DNA of 64,000 nt from assembly GCA_023101725.1 (NCBI GenBank), contig JALJCO010010215.1:1-64000 (forward strand), given 5' to 3'. The stretch comes from Atherinomorus stipes. Taxonomy: Eukaryota > Chordata > Actinopteri > Atheriniformes > Atherinidae. Of the stretch, positions 44,303 to 55,199 are shown in pieces. Position 1 is the first letter of the stretch; each line of letters opens with the position of its first letter. A program made the translations under genes and the position numbers. The notes beneath the pieces are model-generated. The model had not been told where the DNA came from and made no database searches. It saw nothing but the letters and a program-made list of their open reading frames with translations.

Positions 44303-45433
44303 AGGATAAGTTTCTTTTTTTTCAACCTGGACCTTATTTCTAGGAGTTGATCCGGTCATTTGCTCACCGGTAAAGTTTCTGCATCACTTTGAGTCCTTCG
44401 TATGATATTCTATATAAGACAGTATCTGAAGCAAAACTCTGGACTCACAGGACGATAGTACTCGTTCATTCGTTCGTTCTACTGAAAGGGACTAGAGGCA
44501 GGAATTGTGAAAGAATAAACATGCATGTCCAGTTTTTAAGACTTATGGGTGATGAAGCGTTAAAAACCAAAAAGAACGTTTCCAGCACGTTTCTCTCCGT
44601 TGCCTGGAACAGGCTGTGTGCTGCATAATACGCTGTGATTCGGTGGCCAAATTTCCCGCGCTGTCATGCAGATGTGACGTCAAATGACGCTACATCCACG
44701 TCCCCGACAGTTTTGATACAGGAAGAAGACGATCGCGGTAAATTCAAACACTGTAAGCGATAGTTCTGGATTATTCTGCCGTCAGAAAACGATCCAGATC
44801 AACTGAAAGATCCAACAAAAGTGGAACTACGAAAAAAAAAGTTACTAAACAACATTATAGCTTTAGTTTGTGGCTCCTGTGACAGCTTGGCTCGTGGCTG
44901 CAGTTACCTGCAGCGCCAGTCGCGAGTTTTGTTTCTTAATCTTGCCTCAAGTCCCTGCGTTCTTAGAACAGAGAGGTTCTAAGAACGCAGTTCCTATAAC
45001 TACGCGTCACGAGTTTAGTTACAAGAACTACCCTTCGCCTTCAGTGTGCGTTCGCACATGAGGGAGGACATTGTTAGGAACCATGTGTGACGCAATCGTT
45101 GCGACAGACAAATTTATGCCCCAGATGATCTGATACAAAACTGAGGTTTCTCATCTCTTTTATTCTGATGGCCGAGGTCCCTAGTTCCTATGTGTCTGAA
45201 TGGACAAATAAATGGCCTGCTTCCTGAAAAGGTTCTAGGAACTCCAAAAGGTTCTTACAGTCCAAAAGCGCCTATAGAGAGGCTGCCCTGTCTCTCCCGT
45301 TATATGGATGCACGCCGAAGGGCGACTCAATGTAATATCTTCTGAAAGTGATGCAGAAACTTTACCAGCGAGTAAATGTATACATAAACTCCTAGAAATA
45401 AGATCCAGGTTGAAAAAAAAAGAAAGTTATCCT
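44303..45433. mobile_element. TTAA-flanked element (AGGATAA termini), with a second element nested
   Basis: The left end AGGATAAGTTTC, T-run, CAACCTGGACCTTATTTCTA matches the right end inverted (complement of AGGATAACTTTC and CAACCTGGATCTTATTTCTA). Terminal similarity is about 50 bp. TTAA stands at both edges (44299-44302, 45434-45437). A second element, 44487-44956, with AGGGACT termini related to 7590-8258, is inserted in it. No transposase is recognised. Confidence 0.7.
44487..44956. mobile_element. AGGGACTTGAGGCA-type element, second copy, inverted relative to 7590-8258
   Basis: Ends AGGGACTAGAGGCAGGA and TTGCCTCAAGTCCCT. The 470-bp body matches the first copy with the orientation reversed and lacks its 199-bp duplication. 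It carries TGACGTCA at 44675-44682. TTAA is not intact at its borders (TGAA / GCGT), so its flanks have changed or insertion differed. Confidence 0.7.
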
Positions 45434-45559
45434 TTAACTCTTACGTCGTTAGCAATGCAGAAATACTCTGGTGACTCTGCAGAATTACTCTGAAGACTGC
45501 AGAAATACTCTGACTGTGCCAGTGTTGGGTCAGGTGATCCAGAGCCGGTTGGTCAGTGT

Positions 45560-45700
45560 GTGAGATGGTGCTGCATCATCATCTTGGACACAAACCAATG
45601 AGATGATTCTAGACTTCAGGAGGAGCAGGAGTAAAGAGAAGACTGTTTTCCTCCTGGAGATGAGGTGCAGGTGCAGGAGGAAGACCAGAACTGCACCGTG
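45560..45700 (+). pseudogene. Short LINE RT fragment
   Basis: ACCAATGAGATGATTCTAGA reads TNEMILDFRRSRSKEKTVF, which resembles the region after the reverse transcriptase catalytic core of fish LINEs (KTxEMxxDFRR). About 120 bp is preserved. Confidence 0.5.
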
Positions 45701-45745
45701 AGTGTTAATCAGCAGTAACACCGCTGTTGGTGTGATTGCTTGTAG

Positions 45746-45818
45746 ACCCCCAGAGACTCACTGAAGATGGAGCTGTTGGCTGACGTGTCTCTGCTGCCGG
45801 GAGAAGACAGAATCATAG
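45746..45818 (+). CDS. mtm1: Myotubularin exon 3
   Basis: Acceptor GATTGCTTGTAG at 45734-45745 and donor ATCATAG|GTGAGT at 45819. The 73-bp exon reads TPRDSLKMELLADVSLLPGE and DRII, ending at phase 1 and completed by the next exon as IDKD. LPGE is a conserved lead-in to the PH-GRAM domain of myotubularins. The length equals the 73 bp of human MTM1 exon 3 as I recall it. Confidence 0.9.
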
Positions 45819-46092
45819 GTGAGTACAACATGTTGCTGTGGAAACCAGTACAGTCATACTTGGCATACTTTTCCCAGTTAAGCAGGTTTGGACAGAACTC
45901 ATCTCAGCACATGGAGGCAGTTTCCGTACGGCCGAGGAACTAGCATCAGTTCTGGTGGATGTTGCAGCCCAGTTGAGGCTTGTGGGCTCATTAAAAACCC
46001 ACTTTTAATCACACTGTGGCTCAGTCCGGTGTTACCACCTCTGTGCTTCGTCCATAGACATTTTATCTCTGCTATATACAGTATATGTGTGT

Positions 46093-46096
<4 letters not shown>

Positions 46097-46125
<29 letters not shown>
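46097..46125. repeat. (AT)n microsatellite
   Basis: Alternating AT tract immediately left of a Tc1 copy, which inserts at TA. Confidence 0.85.
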
Positions 46126-46128
<3 letters not shown>

Positions 46129-46134
46129 TATATT

Positions 46135-47387
46135 CAGTTGTGTGAAAAAGTGTTTGCTTCCTTAATGATTTCTTATTTTTTTATGTTTGTCACACTTAAA
46201 TGTTTCAGATCATCAAACAAATTTCAATTTGAGACAAAAATAACACAAGTAAACACAAAATGCAGTTTTTAAATAAAGATTTTTATTAGTAAGGGAGGAA
46301 AAATCCAAACCTACATGGTCCTCTGTGGCCCTTGCCACACCCAGGCCTGATTACTGCCACACCTGTTCTCAATCAAGAAATCACGACGACTCATCCAAGA
46401 GGTCACAAAAGACCCCAGAACAACATCCAAGAACTGCAGGCCTCACTTGCCTCAATGAAGATCAGTGTTCATGACTCCCCCATCAGAAAGAGACTGGGGG
46501 GCAAAAATGGCTGCATGGCAGAGTTCCAAGACCAAAACCACTGCTGAGCAAAAAGAACATAAAGGCTCGTCTCAGTTTAGCCAGAAAGCATCTTGATGAT
46601 CCCCAAGACTTTTGGGAAAATACTCTGTGGACTGACGAGACAAAAGCTGAACTTTCTGGAAGGTGGAGGTCCCATTACATCTGGCGTAAAAGTAACACGG
46701 CATTTCAGAAAAGGAACATCATAGCAACAGTAAAATATGGTGGTGGTAGTGTGATGGTCTGGGGCTGTTTTGCTGCTTCAGGACCTGGAAGACTTGCTGT
46801 GGTAAATGGAACCATGAATTCTGCTTCTACCAAAAAATCCTGAAGGAGAATGTCCGGCCATCTGTTGGTGACCTCAAGCTGAAGCGCACTTGGGTTCTGC
46901 AGCAGAACAATGATCCAGAACACACCAGCAAGTCCACCTCTGAATGGCTTAAGAACAACAACATGAAGACTTTGGAGTGGCCTAGTCAAAGCCCCCACCT
47001 GAATCCCATTGAGATGCTGTGGCATGACCTTAAAAAGGCGCTTCATGCTGGAAAAGCCTCCAATGTGGCTGAATTACAACAATTCTGCAAAGATGAGTGG
47101 AACAAAATTCCTCCACAGCGCTGAAGAAGACTCACTGCCAGTTATCACAAACGCTTGATGCAGTTGTTGCTGCTAAGGTGGAACAACCAGTTATTAGGTT
47201 TAGGGGAAGATCACTTTTTCACACAGGAACATGGAGGTTTGGATTTTTCCCCCCTAATAAAAATCTTCATTTAAAAACTGCATTTTTTGTTTACTTGTGT
47301 TATCTTTGTCTCGCATTTAAATTTGTTTGATGATCCGAAACATGTGAGAAATTAAGAAGGAGGCAAATAGTTTTTCACACGATTGTG
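46135..47387 (+). mobile_element. Tc1-like transposon copy 3 in mtm1 intron 3
   Basis: Left end CAGTTGTGTGAAAAAGTGTT, right end TTTTTCACACGATTGTG. The transposase remnant includes THPRGHKRPQNNIQELQASL, the [11 protein letters not shown] region and [19 protein letters not shown] on the plus strand, broken by stops and deletions near 46320. It lies opposite in orientation to the copy at 58199-59488. Confidence 0.85.
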
Positions 47388-47409
47388 TTTATATATTTAT
47401 ATACATATA

Positions 47410-47413
<4 letters not shown>

Positions 47414-47480
<67 letters not shown>

Positions 47481-47500
47481 GTATGTATGTATGTATATTA
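47414..47500. repeat. (GT)n(AT)n(ATGT)n compound microsatellite
   Basis: About 15 GT units followed by AT and GTAT runs. Confidence 0.9.
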
Positions 47501-47887
47501 GGGGTGGAACAATACATGTTTGTATTGAACTGTGACACCACCACGTGTATTGAAAATTAAACAATACAGAATTTTTAATTGATCAGCTTGGGGGGTCTCC
47601 CCCTTTCATACTTAATGTAGGGGGGAATTATAGGCTTTGAGGGGATGTTACTTGATAGTCTAACTACAACTCTAATCCACAGTGTCAGGGGGAAATCTTC
47701 TGTCAATTCCTCTTATCAAGTATCTAACATACCTGCTCTTCATGTCATCTAAGGCTGTTTTTTGCGTGTGGCAGTCCAAAACTTGGTCTCTCTTAAACTT
47801 GGTATCTTGAAGTGAGCTGAAGACTTCCTCTTCTGCAGGGCCAGGGTGGACTATTATTTCTCTTAAGGCCTCTTTGGTACTTTCAAC
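47501..47887. other. Intronic DNA, no gene
   Basis: Part of mtm1 intron 3; a CAATACA-type MITE-like block starts near 47500 (AGGGGTGGAACAATAC). No coding frame. Confidence 0.45.
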
Positions 47888-48867
47888 TAGGGCAGGGCGA
47901 TATGGCCCAAAATATTTATCATGATATAACTTAAAAAATTTGCGATAACGATATAACTAGCGATATGATTGACACAACTTTATTTGTGTAAATGAAAATT
48001 CACAATTTCTTTTCACTTTAACAAGCAGCTGTTTCTGATGTGCATTAAAGTTATAACTTTTTATGAAATCAGCTGTGCAGATGTTGCAAATCCCTTACTG
48101 TCAGTTAGTTTAAGCAGAAAGTGTTTCCAGTGGAACTGGGCTGCAGATCCTGAGCAGAACCATGTAAAGCAGAGCTGGAGAACCCTCGTCCTGCATTTAT
48201 TCCATGTTTCCTTGTTCTAGCACCTCATTCAGAATAATGAGTCTCTGAGCAGAACGTGATCATATTTATGAGCAGAGCGTTCATCTCACGCGGCTGTGAG
48301 AAGTATTGAGTGATCACTGACATTTGAGGCGGGCGGGGTTAACTCAGACACGCTGGACGTGGAAAACGATGCGCTGATGCGAAGTTAAACGGGTAGCTTT
48401 CATAAACAGCTGATCGAAGGGGTGAATAAGTACGAAATATATACAGCACGTGGCATTTAGATACACGGACACCACCGCGTACGTAACTCTGCCCACCTGC
48501 AACGACATTTTTCCCAGTCATACCCCCGCATTAATAACCAGCCCGCTGCGGAAGAAGCTTCACATGGATGAAATGAACAAAACGAACATTTTTCTTGTTC
48601 TTCCGCCCTTGAGAACAAGAAGAAAGTTCTCTCTTCTCATGGAGGATGGAACAAGCTTAAAGTCAATGTGCTGCTTTGACTTTACTCCTCCTCTTCCTCC
48701 TCCTCTTCCTCGTTCACTACCAGACTGGCTGCATTCGTGTTTGACAGTATCAAAACAACGGCTGTGCGCATGCGTGTTTCACCCATATTATATCATGATA
48801 TTTCATTTTCTTATCGTTCCCTAATGTTACACCGGTTTTACCGTGAACGATATATGGCCCCGCCCTA
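47888..48867. mobile_element. hAT-like element (TAGGGCAGGGCGATATGG termini)
   Basis: Left end TAGGGCAGGGCGATATGGCC and right end ATATATGGCCCCGCCCTA are inverted repeats. The 8 bases at the left (CTTTCAAC) match the first five at the right (CTTTC) before the L1 A-tail begins, so the duplication seems cut by the neighbouring L1. The interior frames have no domain. Confidence 0.65.
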
Positions 48868-49326
48868 CTTTCTTTTTTTTTTTTTTTTACTTGTCCTGTC
48901 CAGCATTGAAGCCAGCAGAATGGAAATCTGATTGCTTTATTCTGTTGAACAGTTTTGCTTTACCAAGCGGAGCTTTATGAACATAAGGCTCCACTTGATA
49001 TCCTGTTTATTCATTTTATTTCTTTAATTAAACATTTGTCTATTACACCATTCCATTTCATACTGCTGGGCCTGACAAGGGAGAAATGAAAGTTAACAGA
49101 GGTAATGATAGAAAGTGAAACAGAGAGAAAGGAGTAAGGAAGAGGAAGAGAGAGAGGAGAGAAAACATGAATCCACTTACACAGTTCACTGGTACATCTG
49201 TACAGAAATCCCTAAACAACCAAGGTCTCTGTTGGAAAACAAAACAAGCAATCCCCTACAGGAGGACCTGCAGGTGGCTTAAATATCCTCAGATCATACA
49301 AACACACGCAGAACTACGCAGAGAAG

Positions 49327-49435
49327 AGGTACAACCTAGTCATCGCAATGGGAAGTAGAGAAGAGGTACAACCTAGTCATCGCAATGGGAAGTAGAGAAG
49401 AGGTACAACCTAGTCATCGCAATGGGAAGTAGTGT
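49327..49435. repeat. 37-bp tandem repeat, three copies
   Basis: AGAAGAGGTACAACCTAGTC plus ATCGCAATGGGAAGTAG is repeated three times. The copy at 29028-29090 has it once, so the triplication is local. Confidence 0.85.
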
Positions 49436-49489
49436 CACAGTGTCAACATGCGTAATAAAGGGTCTCCATGGTGATACAGTCATGCAGAT

Positions 49490-52260
49490 GCAGCCTCGTC
49501 TCTGCAAGGAGGAGGAAGCCCGCAAGGCTCACGGCCCAGGCCCCCAGCAGCCACCCAGAGGCCCAGATCCCAGCTACACCCCCCCCCCCCCCCCCCCCCC
49601 AAAGAGCAGACATGCATCCCCCGAAGGGCGGCAAAAGGCGGCCCCAGCCGGAGCCCCCCGCGGTCTGGGGGCCCAGGCCCCAGCGGACCAAGACCAGCAG
49701 CTGCCGACCCCACCGGGCGCCGGGCGCCCCCCGGAGCTGAGACGGCACCGGGCCCAGGGCCCAAGCGCCCAGGAGCAGCCACCCTCCCCCCGACCCGGGC
49801 GGCCCAACTGAAACCCAGGAGGACCGGACCCCCCAGACGACACCCCCCCAGGGCAGGCCAGCCCCCACCCCAACGTCCCTGCCCCACACACCTGACACCA
49901 GGGCGCCACCACCTCCTACCCCGCCACCACGCTCACACACACACTCCCCACACACCTACCCCAACACCTCCATGTACCCCCCCCCCCCACACACACACAT
50001 ACACCCACCCACTCCGCTCTTCGACCTTACATACCCACACTCACTCCTCCCTCCACCCCCAACACTCTCCTCCCTCTACCATCCACACCTACCCCCACCT
50101 CCTCATACCCTCTAACACACACATGCACTCCCCCCACATAACTGCACCAACCCCCTCCCTACCCCCCCACACATACGCCCCCACCTCCCTATACCCCCAA
50201 TACCTCATACAGTCCCCCCCTTACATGTCCAGCACCGCCCATCCCTCTGACCTATCACACTCCCGCACTTCCTTCCTTCAGCCCCTCACGACCATCCCTA
50301 CTAGACACTCACGAGCATGCCCCTCCTTCCTCCATCCCCCCTTTCCTCCAACCACTTACCCACATCTCCTCCCTCTTCCAGCCCAAGTTCCTCCCTCCCA
50401 CATTTCCTCTTTCACACTCTCATTCATTATTCTCACATACCCACCTCGCTCTTGCCCATGCCCTCGTGCCTCCTGAGTGGTAGCTCGGGCCGGGGAAGGA
50501 GCCGTGAGCTCCAATCCCCCAACACGTTCCCCCCACACCCTCAGAAGTGGTTGTGAGCTGTTGTTATTTTAAGTGTTTAGGTGTCTAAGTGTGGTTAAAA
50601 CTGGGGAGCAGGCTGCCTCTAGACGTGGCAAGCAAAGGCACTTTTGGTGCCCTCCCTCACCACGCCCGCTTGACACGCACCCTCCCCAAAACCCTACGTG
50701 TGTCTGTGTGTGTGAGGTAGAGCAGGGGGGGGGGAGGTCTTGGGAAAGGAGACCAGGGGGGTCTCTTCCCCCCCTGGAAGAAGAGCCGTTATCGGCATTA
50801 GGTACCCCTGCCTCCCGGGATCCCCCCAGGGCAGAAGGGGGCAGGCATGGCCGCCCTCACGGCCAGGCGACCAGCGTTCACCACAGAGGGGCCAGCCCTG
50901 GCCCCTGGGGGCGCTCGACCACCCCAGGCCAGGGAGGGGGAAAAGGGACGGGAGCGGAAAGGGTTGGCGGAGGGGCCAGAGTCACCGGCCCAACATCCCC
51001 AGGCCCCACAAACCCCCCAAGAGGCATGCAGAGCTGCTTTTTTTTTTTTTTTTTTTCCCCTCCCCTTTCCTCCCCCACTCTATCGTATCACCCCTAAACC
51101 CTACTTCAAACAACCCGTAGCTTTACCCCCGTCAACACTCCCCCATCCCATCCTCCTCCCGCCCCTCCTGTATAGCCAGTTAGTCCCCGCACATCTGCCC
51201 CCCCAGTGCCCATGCCCCCCCCCTCCAAACCCAAGCCTGCACCCCCACCCAGGCCGCAACACGCACAATCCCCCAACCCCGCCAGAGCCACCACCCACAC
51301 ACCCCCCCCACCCACCCAGCCGCCCCGCATCCGATCCCCCCAAAGATCCACCCCCGCTCCCCACCCAAACCCCCCCCCAACCCGACACACACAAACCCCA
51401 CCAATGCACCACCCCCCCACACCCAAACACCCATCCCCCATGCACCCCCCCCCATGCCACAAGTCCACCGCCCCCAGCCCCCGGACCACGCGAGACAAAC
51501 CCGCACGAGACCACCCGCGCAGGCCAGCCCCAACCGACACAGCGGCCGGGCAGGACAGGCACCCGGCGTGGAAAAGACCCGGCCACCCCGCAACCCCCCA
51601 CCTCCACACACTAGAGCTGAACGATATGGACAAAACCCCACACCCCGACATCCACGCCAGACACCTCAACATCGACACGACACGACACGACTACGGGTCC
51701 GCCGAAAACCAAGCACCTCGGTGGAAAGCGCAGCTCCGTCCGCGACCCCCAGAGCCCCACACGCAGGACAAGCACAGGGGAAACCCACATCCCCCACATA
51801 GCCGCTCCCGCGACACCAACACCAACACAACACCAACACACCCCCCCACCGGCACACACACCCGCACGCACACAGCAGAGGCGCCCCGGCCCCCGGCGCA
51901 GTGACTAGACGTCACCAGGTCTTGAGGACCGGCCAAAACCAGAGGAGGCACGTCCCGCCGGCCCCCCCCCAGCGCCAAGCCGGGCCAGCACCGGGGCCCA
52001 GGACCCCCGCCCCGGGATGGCCCCGGCCACCCGGCGCCGGCCAACAGCAACCGGCCAGGGCCCCACCAGCGACCCACCCACCGCCGCAGAGCAGCCCCAA
52101 CCGCTGACCCCCATCCCCCCATCGGGCTGGATACAGCCCCGCCCCAGCGGCGAGGCAGCCCAGACCCCCCCAAGTCAACCGCCAGGGATCCATAGCCATC
52201 AAGCACTCGCCGGCACCCAACCCCCGCATCGCCGAGGCGGCTCTCCTACACCAACGTGAA
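49490..52260 (-). repeat. C-rich (plus) / G-rich (minus) block of the L1 3' region
   Basis: About 2.8 kb in which long C runs dominate the plus strand (for example 49570-49600 and 51240-51480). Because G is rare on the plus strand, many plus and minus frames stay open; their Pro-, Gly- and Arg-rich products are artefacts. G-rich 3' regions are known for L1 elements. A T-run interrupts at 51039-51056. Confidence 0.7.
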
Positions 52261-52261
52261 G

Positions 52262-53930
52262 TGATGGAGCTAATCACAGGGGACCAGAGGGAGTGGAATT
52301 CATCTAACTGGTTCTTAGAGGAGGCAGACATCGTCTCAATACTGATATGGTCTACTAAGAAATTCCTAAACTGGCTAATGCTCAGATTATTTTTGGATTT
52401 CCAGTTTACCAAGATAGTTTTCTTTGCAATACATAATACAGTAAGTATCATATGTGCATAGTTGGTTACCGTGGTGATCTCATCCAAGTCCCCCAGTAAA
52501 CACAGTGTGGGGCTTGCAGGAAAGTTACACCTGAGCCACGTTGACAGGTCATCACATACCTGAAGCCAAAACCTCTGGACCGGTGGACAAGACCACAAGG
52601 CGTGAAGATAATTGTCTGTTGTATTCTCATTGCAGTGCAAACAAATATTTGAAGGTGACAGACCCATCTTGAACATCCTCTGTCCTGTGTAATGTACTCT
52701 GTGTAAAACTTTGAATTGTATCAACTGTATATTTGAGTTTTTAGTCATTAGGAACGTGTTTAAACATATCTGTGTCCATGTGTTTTGGTTAAGGGTTCTG
52801 GACAAGTCAGCCTCCCACTTCGAAGTTGGAAGGGAAATTGAATCATCCAGTTTTAATAATAATCTATATATTTTCGACAGTAGTTTGGGGATAGAGAGAT
52901 TCAGGAATTCTGCTACCCTGACCGGAGTCTGCAGGATCAGTTGGTTAGAGGTATATTTTTTGCTTAATATAGATTTAAGTTGATGGTATTCTAAGAATTT
53001 AGTACTACTGATCCCGTATTGTAAGGTAAGTGTATTAAATGACAGGAATTATCCATTTTCAATGATATGTTGTAATTGTTTTACTCCTTTATCCGTCCAA
53101 TGTACAAAATTAATCATTTTCTTGTTTTGTAAAATATCCAGGTTATTCCAGATGGGTGTGAGTTTACATGGAATAATAGAAGACTCGGTTAATTTCAGGA
53201 ATTCCCACCATGCTTTCAGAGTAGAGCAGATGTTGATACTTTTAAAGCATTTATGAGATCTGACTGCTGAACTGATGAACGGCAAATCAGAGACTAGACT
53301 GTGTCTAGCCACGGTTCATCTAGATGGGTAGGTTTCAGCCATTTGGAAATAAATTGTAGCTTATTTGCTAGGAAATAATAATTGAAATTGGGTGAGTCTA
53401 ACCCTCCCCGGTCTTTTACCTGTTGTAAGGTTTTTAAACTGATACGTGATGGCTTGTTTTTCCAAAGAAATTTGGAAATGTGAGAGTCCAGTGACTTAAA
53501 CCAACTGGAGGAAGGTTTGGTGGCTATCATTGAGAACAAGTAGTTAATTTTCGGTAGAACCATCATTTTGATGGTAGCAACTCTCCCCATGAGTGATATG
53601 GGTAAGTGCTTCCATCGTGTGAGATCTTCCTCTATTGACTTTAATAGCTGGACATAATTTAACTTTATTAACTCTGAAAGTTGTGGAGAAATATTTATTC
53701 CTAAATATCTGATATTACCAGACTGTATTGTGGTGTTAGGGATGTTTTGTAAAGTACAATTAACAGATAAAGCTGTCGTCTTGGTCCAGTTAATAGAGTA
53801 CTCAGATATCATTGAAATTTTATTGATCAATGTGATTATCTGGGAGCCCCACCCTACTTTCAACCATTGGCTGGGCTGTGGAGAAGTCCAGATCTTCACT
53901 TTGAAAATGTTTTCACAGTTGGACTGCATG
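52262..53930 (-). pseudogene. L1 ORF2 C-terminal region
   Basis: From the right: SQWLKVGWGSQIITLINKIS, TALSVNCTL, YLGINISPQLSEL, RWKHLPISLMGRVATIKMMV and FLWKNKPSRISLKTLQQVKD are post-RT motifs of L1 proteins. After a break near 53290, 52805-52270 carries LSPSNICLHCNENTTDNYLH and ALWSCPPVQRFWL, the C-terminal zinc-finger-like Cys/His cluster. Frame interruptions show it is dead, and the RT core lies beyond the 5' truncation. Confidence 0.75.
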
Positions 53931-53944
53931 CATCAGTATATCTG

Positions 53945-54200
53945 ACCTTCATCATGTGACCGAGAGCCACAAAGTTGAACTGTCTGACGGCCATCAGTAG
54001 ACCTTTGGCTTTGCCAGCATCCTGAGTATCAGAGGAAGCCATGTGCTCCAGGACATCTCTCAGGGATGTCAGTGATCTGCACACTACTGACACTGCATCG
54101 TGAATTGAAGCCACCTCACTGTATGTGGTTGGGTGAACTTCAGCTGCGGTTCATCCAGCTGTTTCTGCAGTTCGTGCAGCTTGTTACTTCTGACAGCAAA
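53945..54200 (-). pseudogene. hAT/ZMYM-like transposase fragment
   Basis: The minus strand reads EVASIHDAVSVVCRSLTSLR, DVLEHMASSDTQDAGKAKGL and LMAVRQFNFVALGHMMKV. The KAKGLL-RQFNFV-LGH pattern is found in ZMYM1-like hAT transposases of fish. Only about 85 residues remain; the L1 abuts its C-terminal side. Confidence 0.55.
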
Positions 54201-54439
54201 TGAAAAAGATTGACTGCAAATCCTGCTGAAACGTTCTCACCTGTGGCACAGAGCTGGCTGCTTCAGCAGCAGGTGCAGGACGATGAGCTGTACAGTGCAG
54301 CTCTCTCTGCTGACCACTTCTCTAACCCTGCTTCCCGTTCAGAGCGTGTGAGCTGGACCAAGCACTGACTGAAACAGGGAAGTCATCGGTGGTAGATCGG
54401 CTGCAGGGTCACATTAACCTGCTTCTGTGTGTGTTTCAG

Positions 54440-54534
54440 ATAAAGACATCATTTACATCTGCCCGTTCAGTGGAGCCGTGAAAGGCAAAGTGCTGATCAC
54501 CAACTACAGACTCTACTTCAAGAGCCCTGACGCG
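54440..54534 (+). CDS. mtm1: Myotubularin exon 4 (PH-GRAM domain)
   Basis: Acceptor GTGTGTTTCAG at 54429-54439, donor GACGCG|GTAAGT at 54535. The 95-bp exon reads [20 protein letters not shown] and [12 protein letters not shown]. The YICPF-G-KG-ITNYRL string is the hallmark of the myotubularin PH-GRAM domain, which binds phosphoinositides. The length equals human MTM1 exon 4 (95 bp) as I recall it. Confidence 0.95.
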
Positions 54535-54969
54535 GTAAGTGGGAGGACGTGGAGCGGAGCGTGGCGGGTAAACTCTGAGCCAGCTGCCTCCGCAGCACTG
54601 GTCTGTGGACGTCTCTCACGTTATACCACACACACACAAACACACACACTGGTACGGTGTAGCTGCTCCATGATTACAGCTGCCAGGAGGTTGAGGAGAC
54701 GAGTAAAAGCTGAAACGCTGCAGACTCAAACTCAGTCTGCACTGGTGCGCCTAACGTTTTCATCTGGGTGCATCCCAGCACCACACCGCCCGGTGTGCTG
54801 GAGCTCACCTCACTGTTGTCACAGATCCACTTCACCATAACCGCGACCTTCGACCACGCCAACTTCAAAACCCTGACAGAGAGAAGACATGAGCAGCAGC
54901 AGAAGCTCAGCACCAAGTATTCCACGTGGACGATCGTCTTCCCCTTATTTTTACTGTAGACATGATTGT
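54535..54969. other. Intron 4 start, no gene
   Basis: A (CA)n stretch at about 54628-54650 and a short frame at 54674-55078 (minus) that runs into the SINE; no support for coding. Confidence 0.5.
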
Positions 54970-55199
54970 GGGAGTGGGTAGCGTGGTGGTAACATCGCGG
55001 CTCGACCTGGTTTCGAGTCCCCGACACGGCACTCAGGTGCACCAACCTGAATCCCTGAGCAAGGTACCCAACCCCCACCAGCCGCCCCCCGGGTGCTTTA
55101 AATAGCAGCCCCCTGCTCTCAGGTTCAGCCTGAGATGGTTAAATGCAGAGAATGAATTTCCTAATTGGCTCACTAACTGGGATTAATAAAGTATCTGTT
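54970..55199 (+). mobile_element. tRNA-derived SINE, near full length
   Basis: The head GGGAGTGGGTAGCGTGGTGG with B-box TGGTTTCGAGTCCCC, the body CACTCAGGTGCACC to GAGCAAGGTACCC, and the tail GATTAATAAAGTATCTGTT, shared with LINE 3' ends. Related copies at 2600-2838 (minus), 30556-30645 and 57864-57985 (minus). Confidence 0.85.

Larger units (their letters stand above)
48868..53944 (-). mobile_element. 5'-truncated L1 retrotransposon in mtm1 intron 3, antisense to the gene
   Basis: On the minus strand, ORF2 C-terminal sequence (53930 to about 52270) is followed by an extremely G-rich 3' region (52260 to about 49490), then a less skewed tail and a poly(A) seen as T-run at about 48872-48888. 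The 5' end is cut near 53944, next to a hAT transposase fragment. The 3' part also occurs at 29028-29340. Confidence 0.75.

Noticed and set aside
49422..52259. Pro/Gly/Arg-rich ORFs on both strands
   Set aside because: Open frames caused by extreme C/G bias of the L1 3' region; overlapping frames are open together, and one merges into L1 ORF2.
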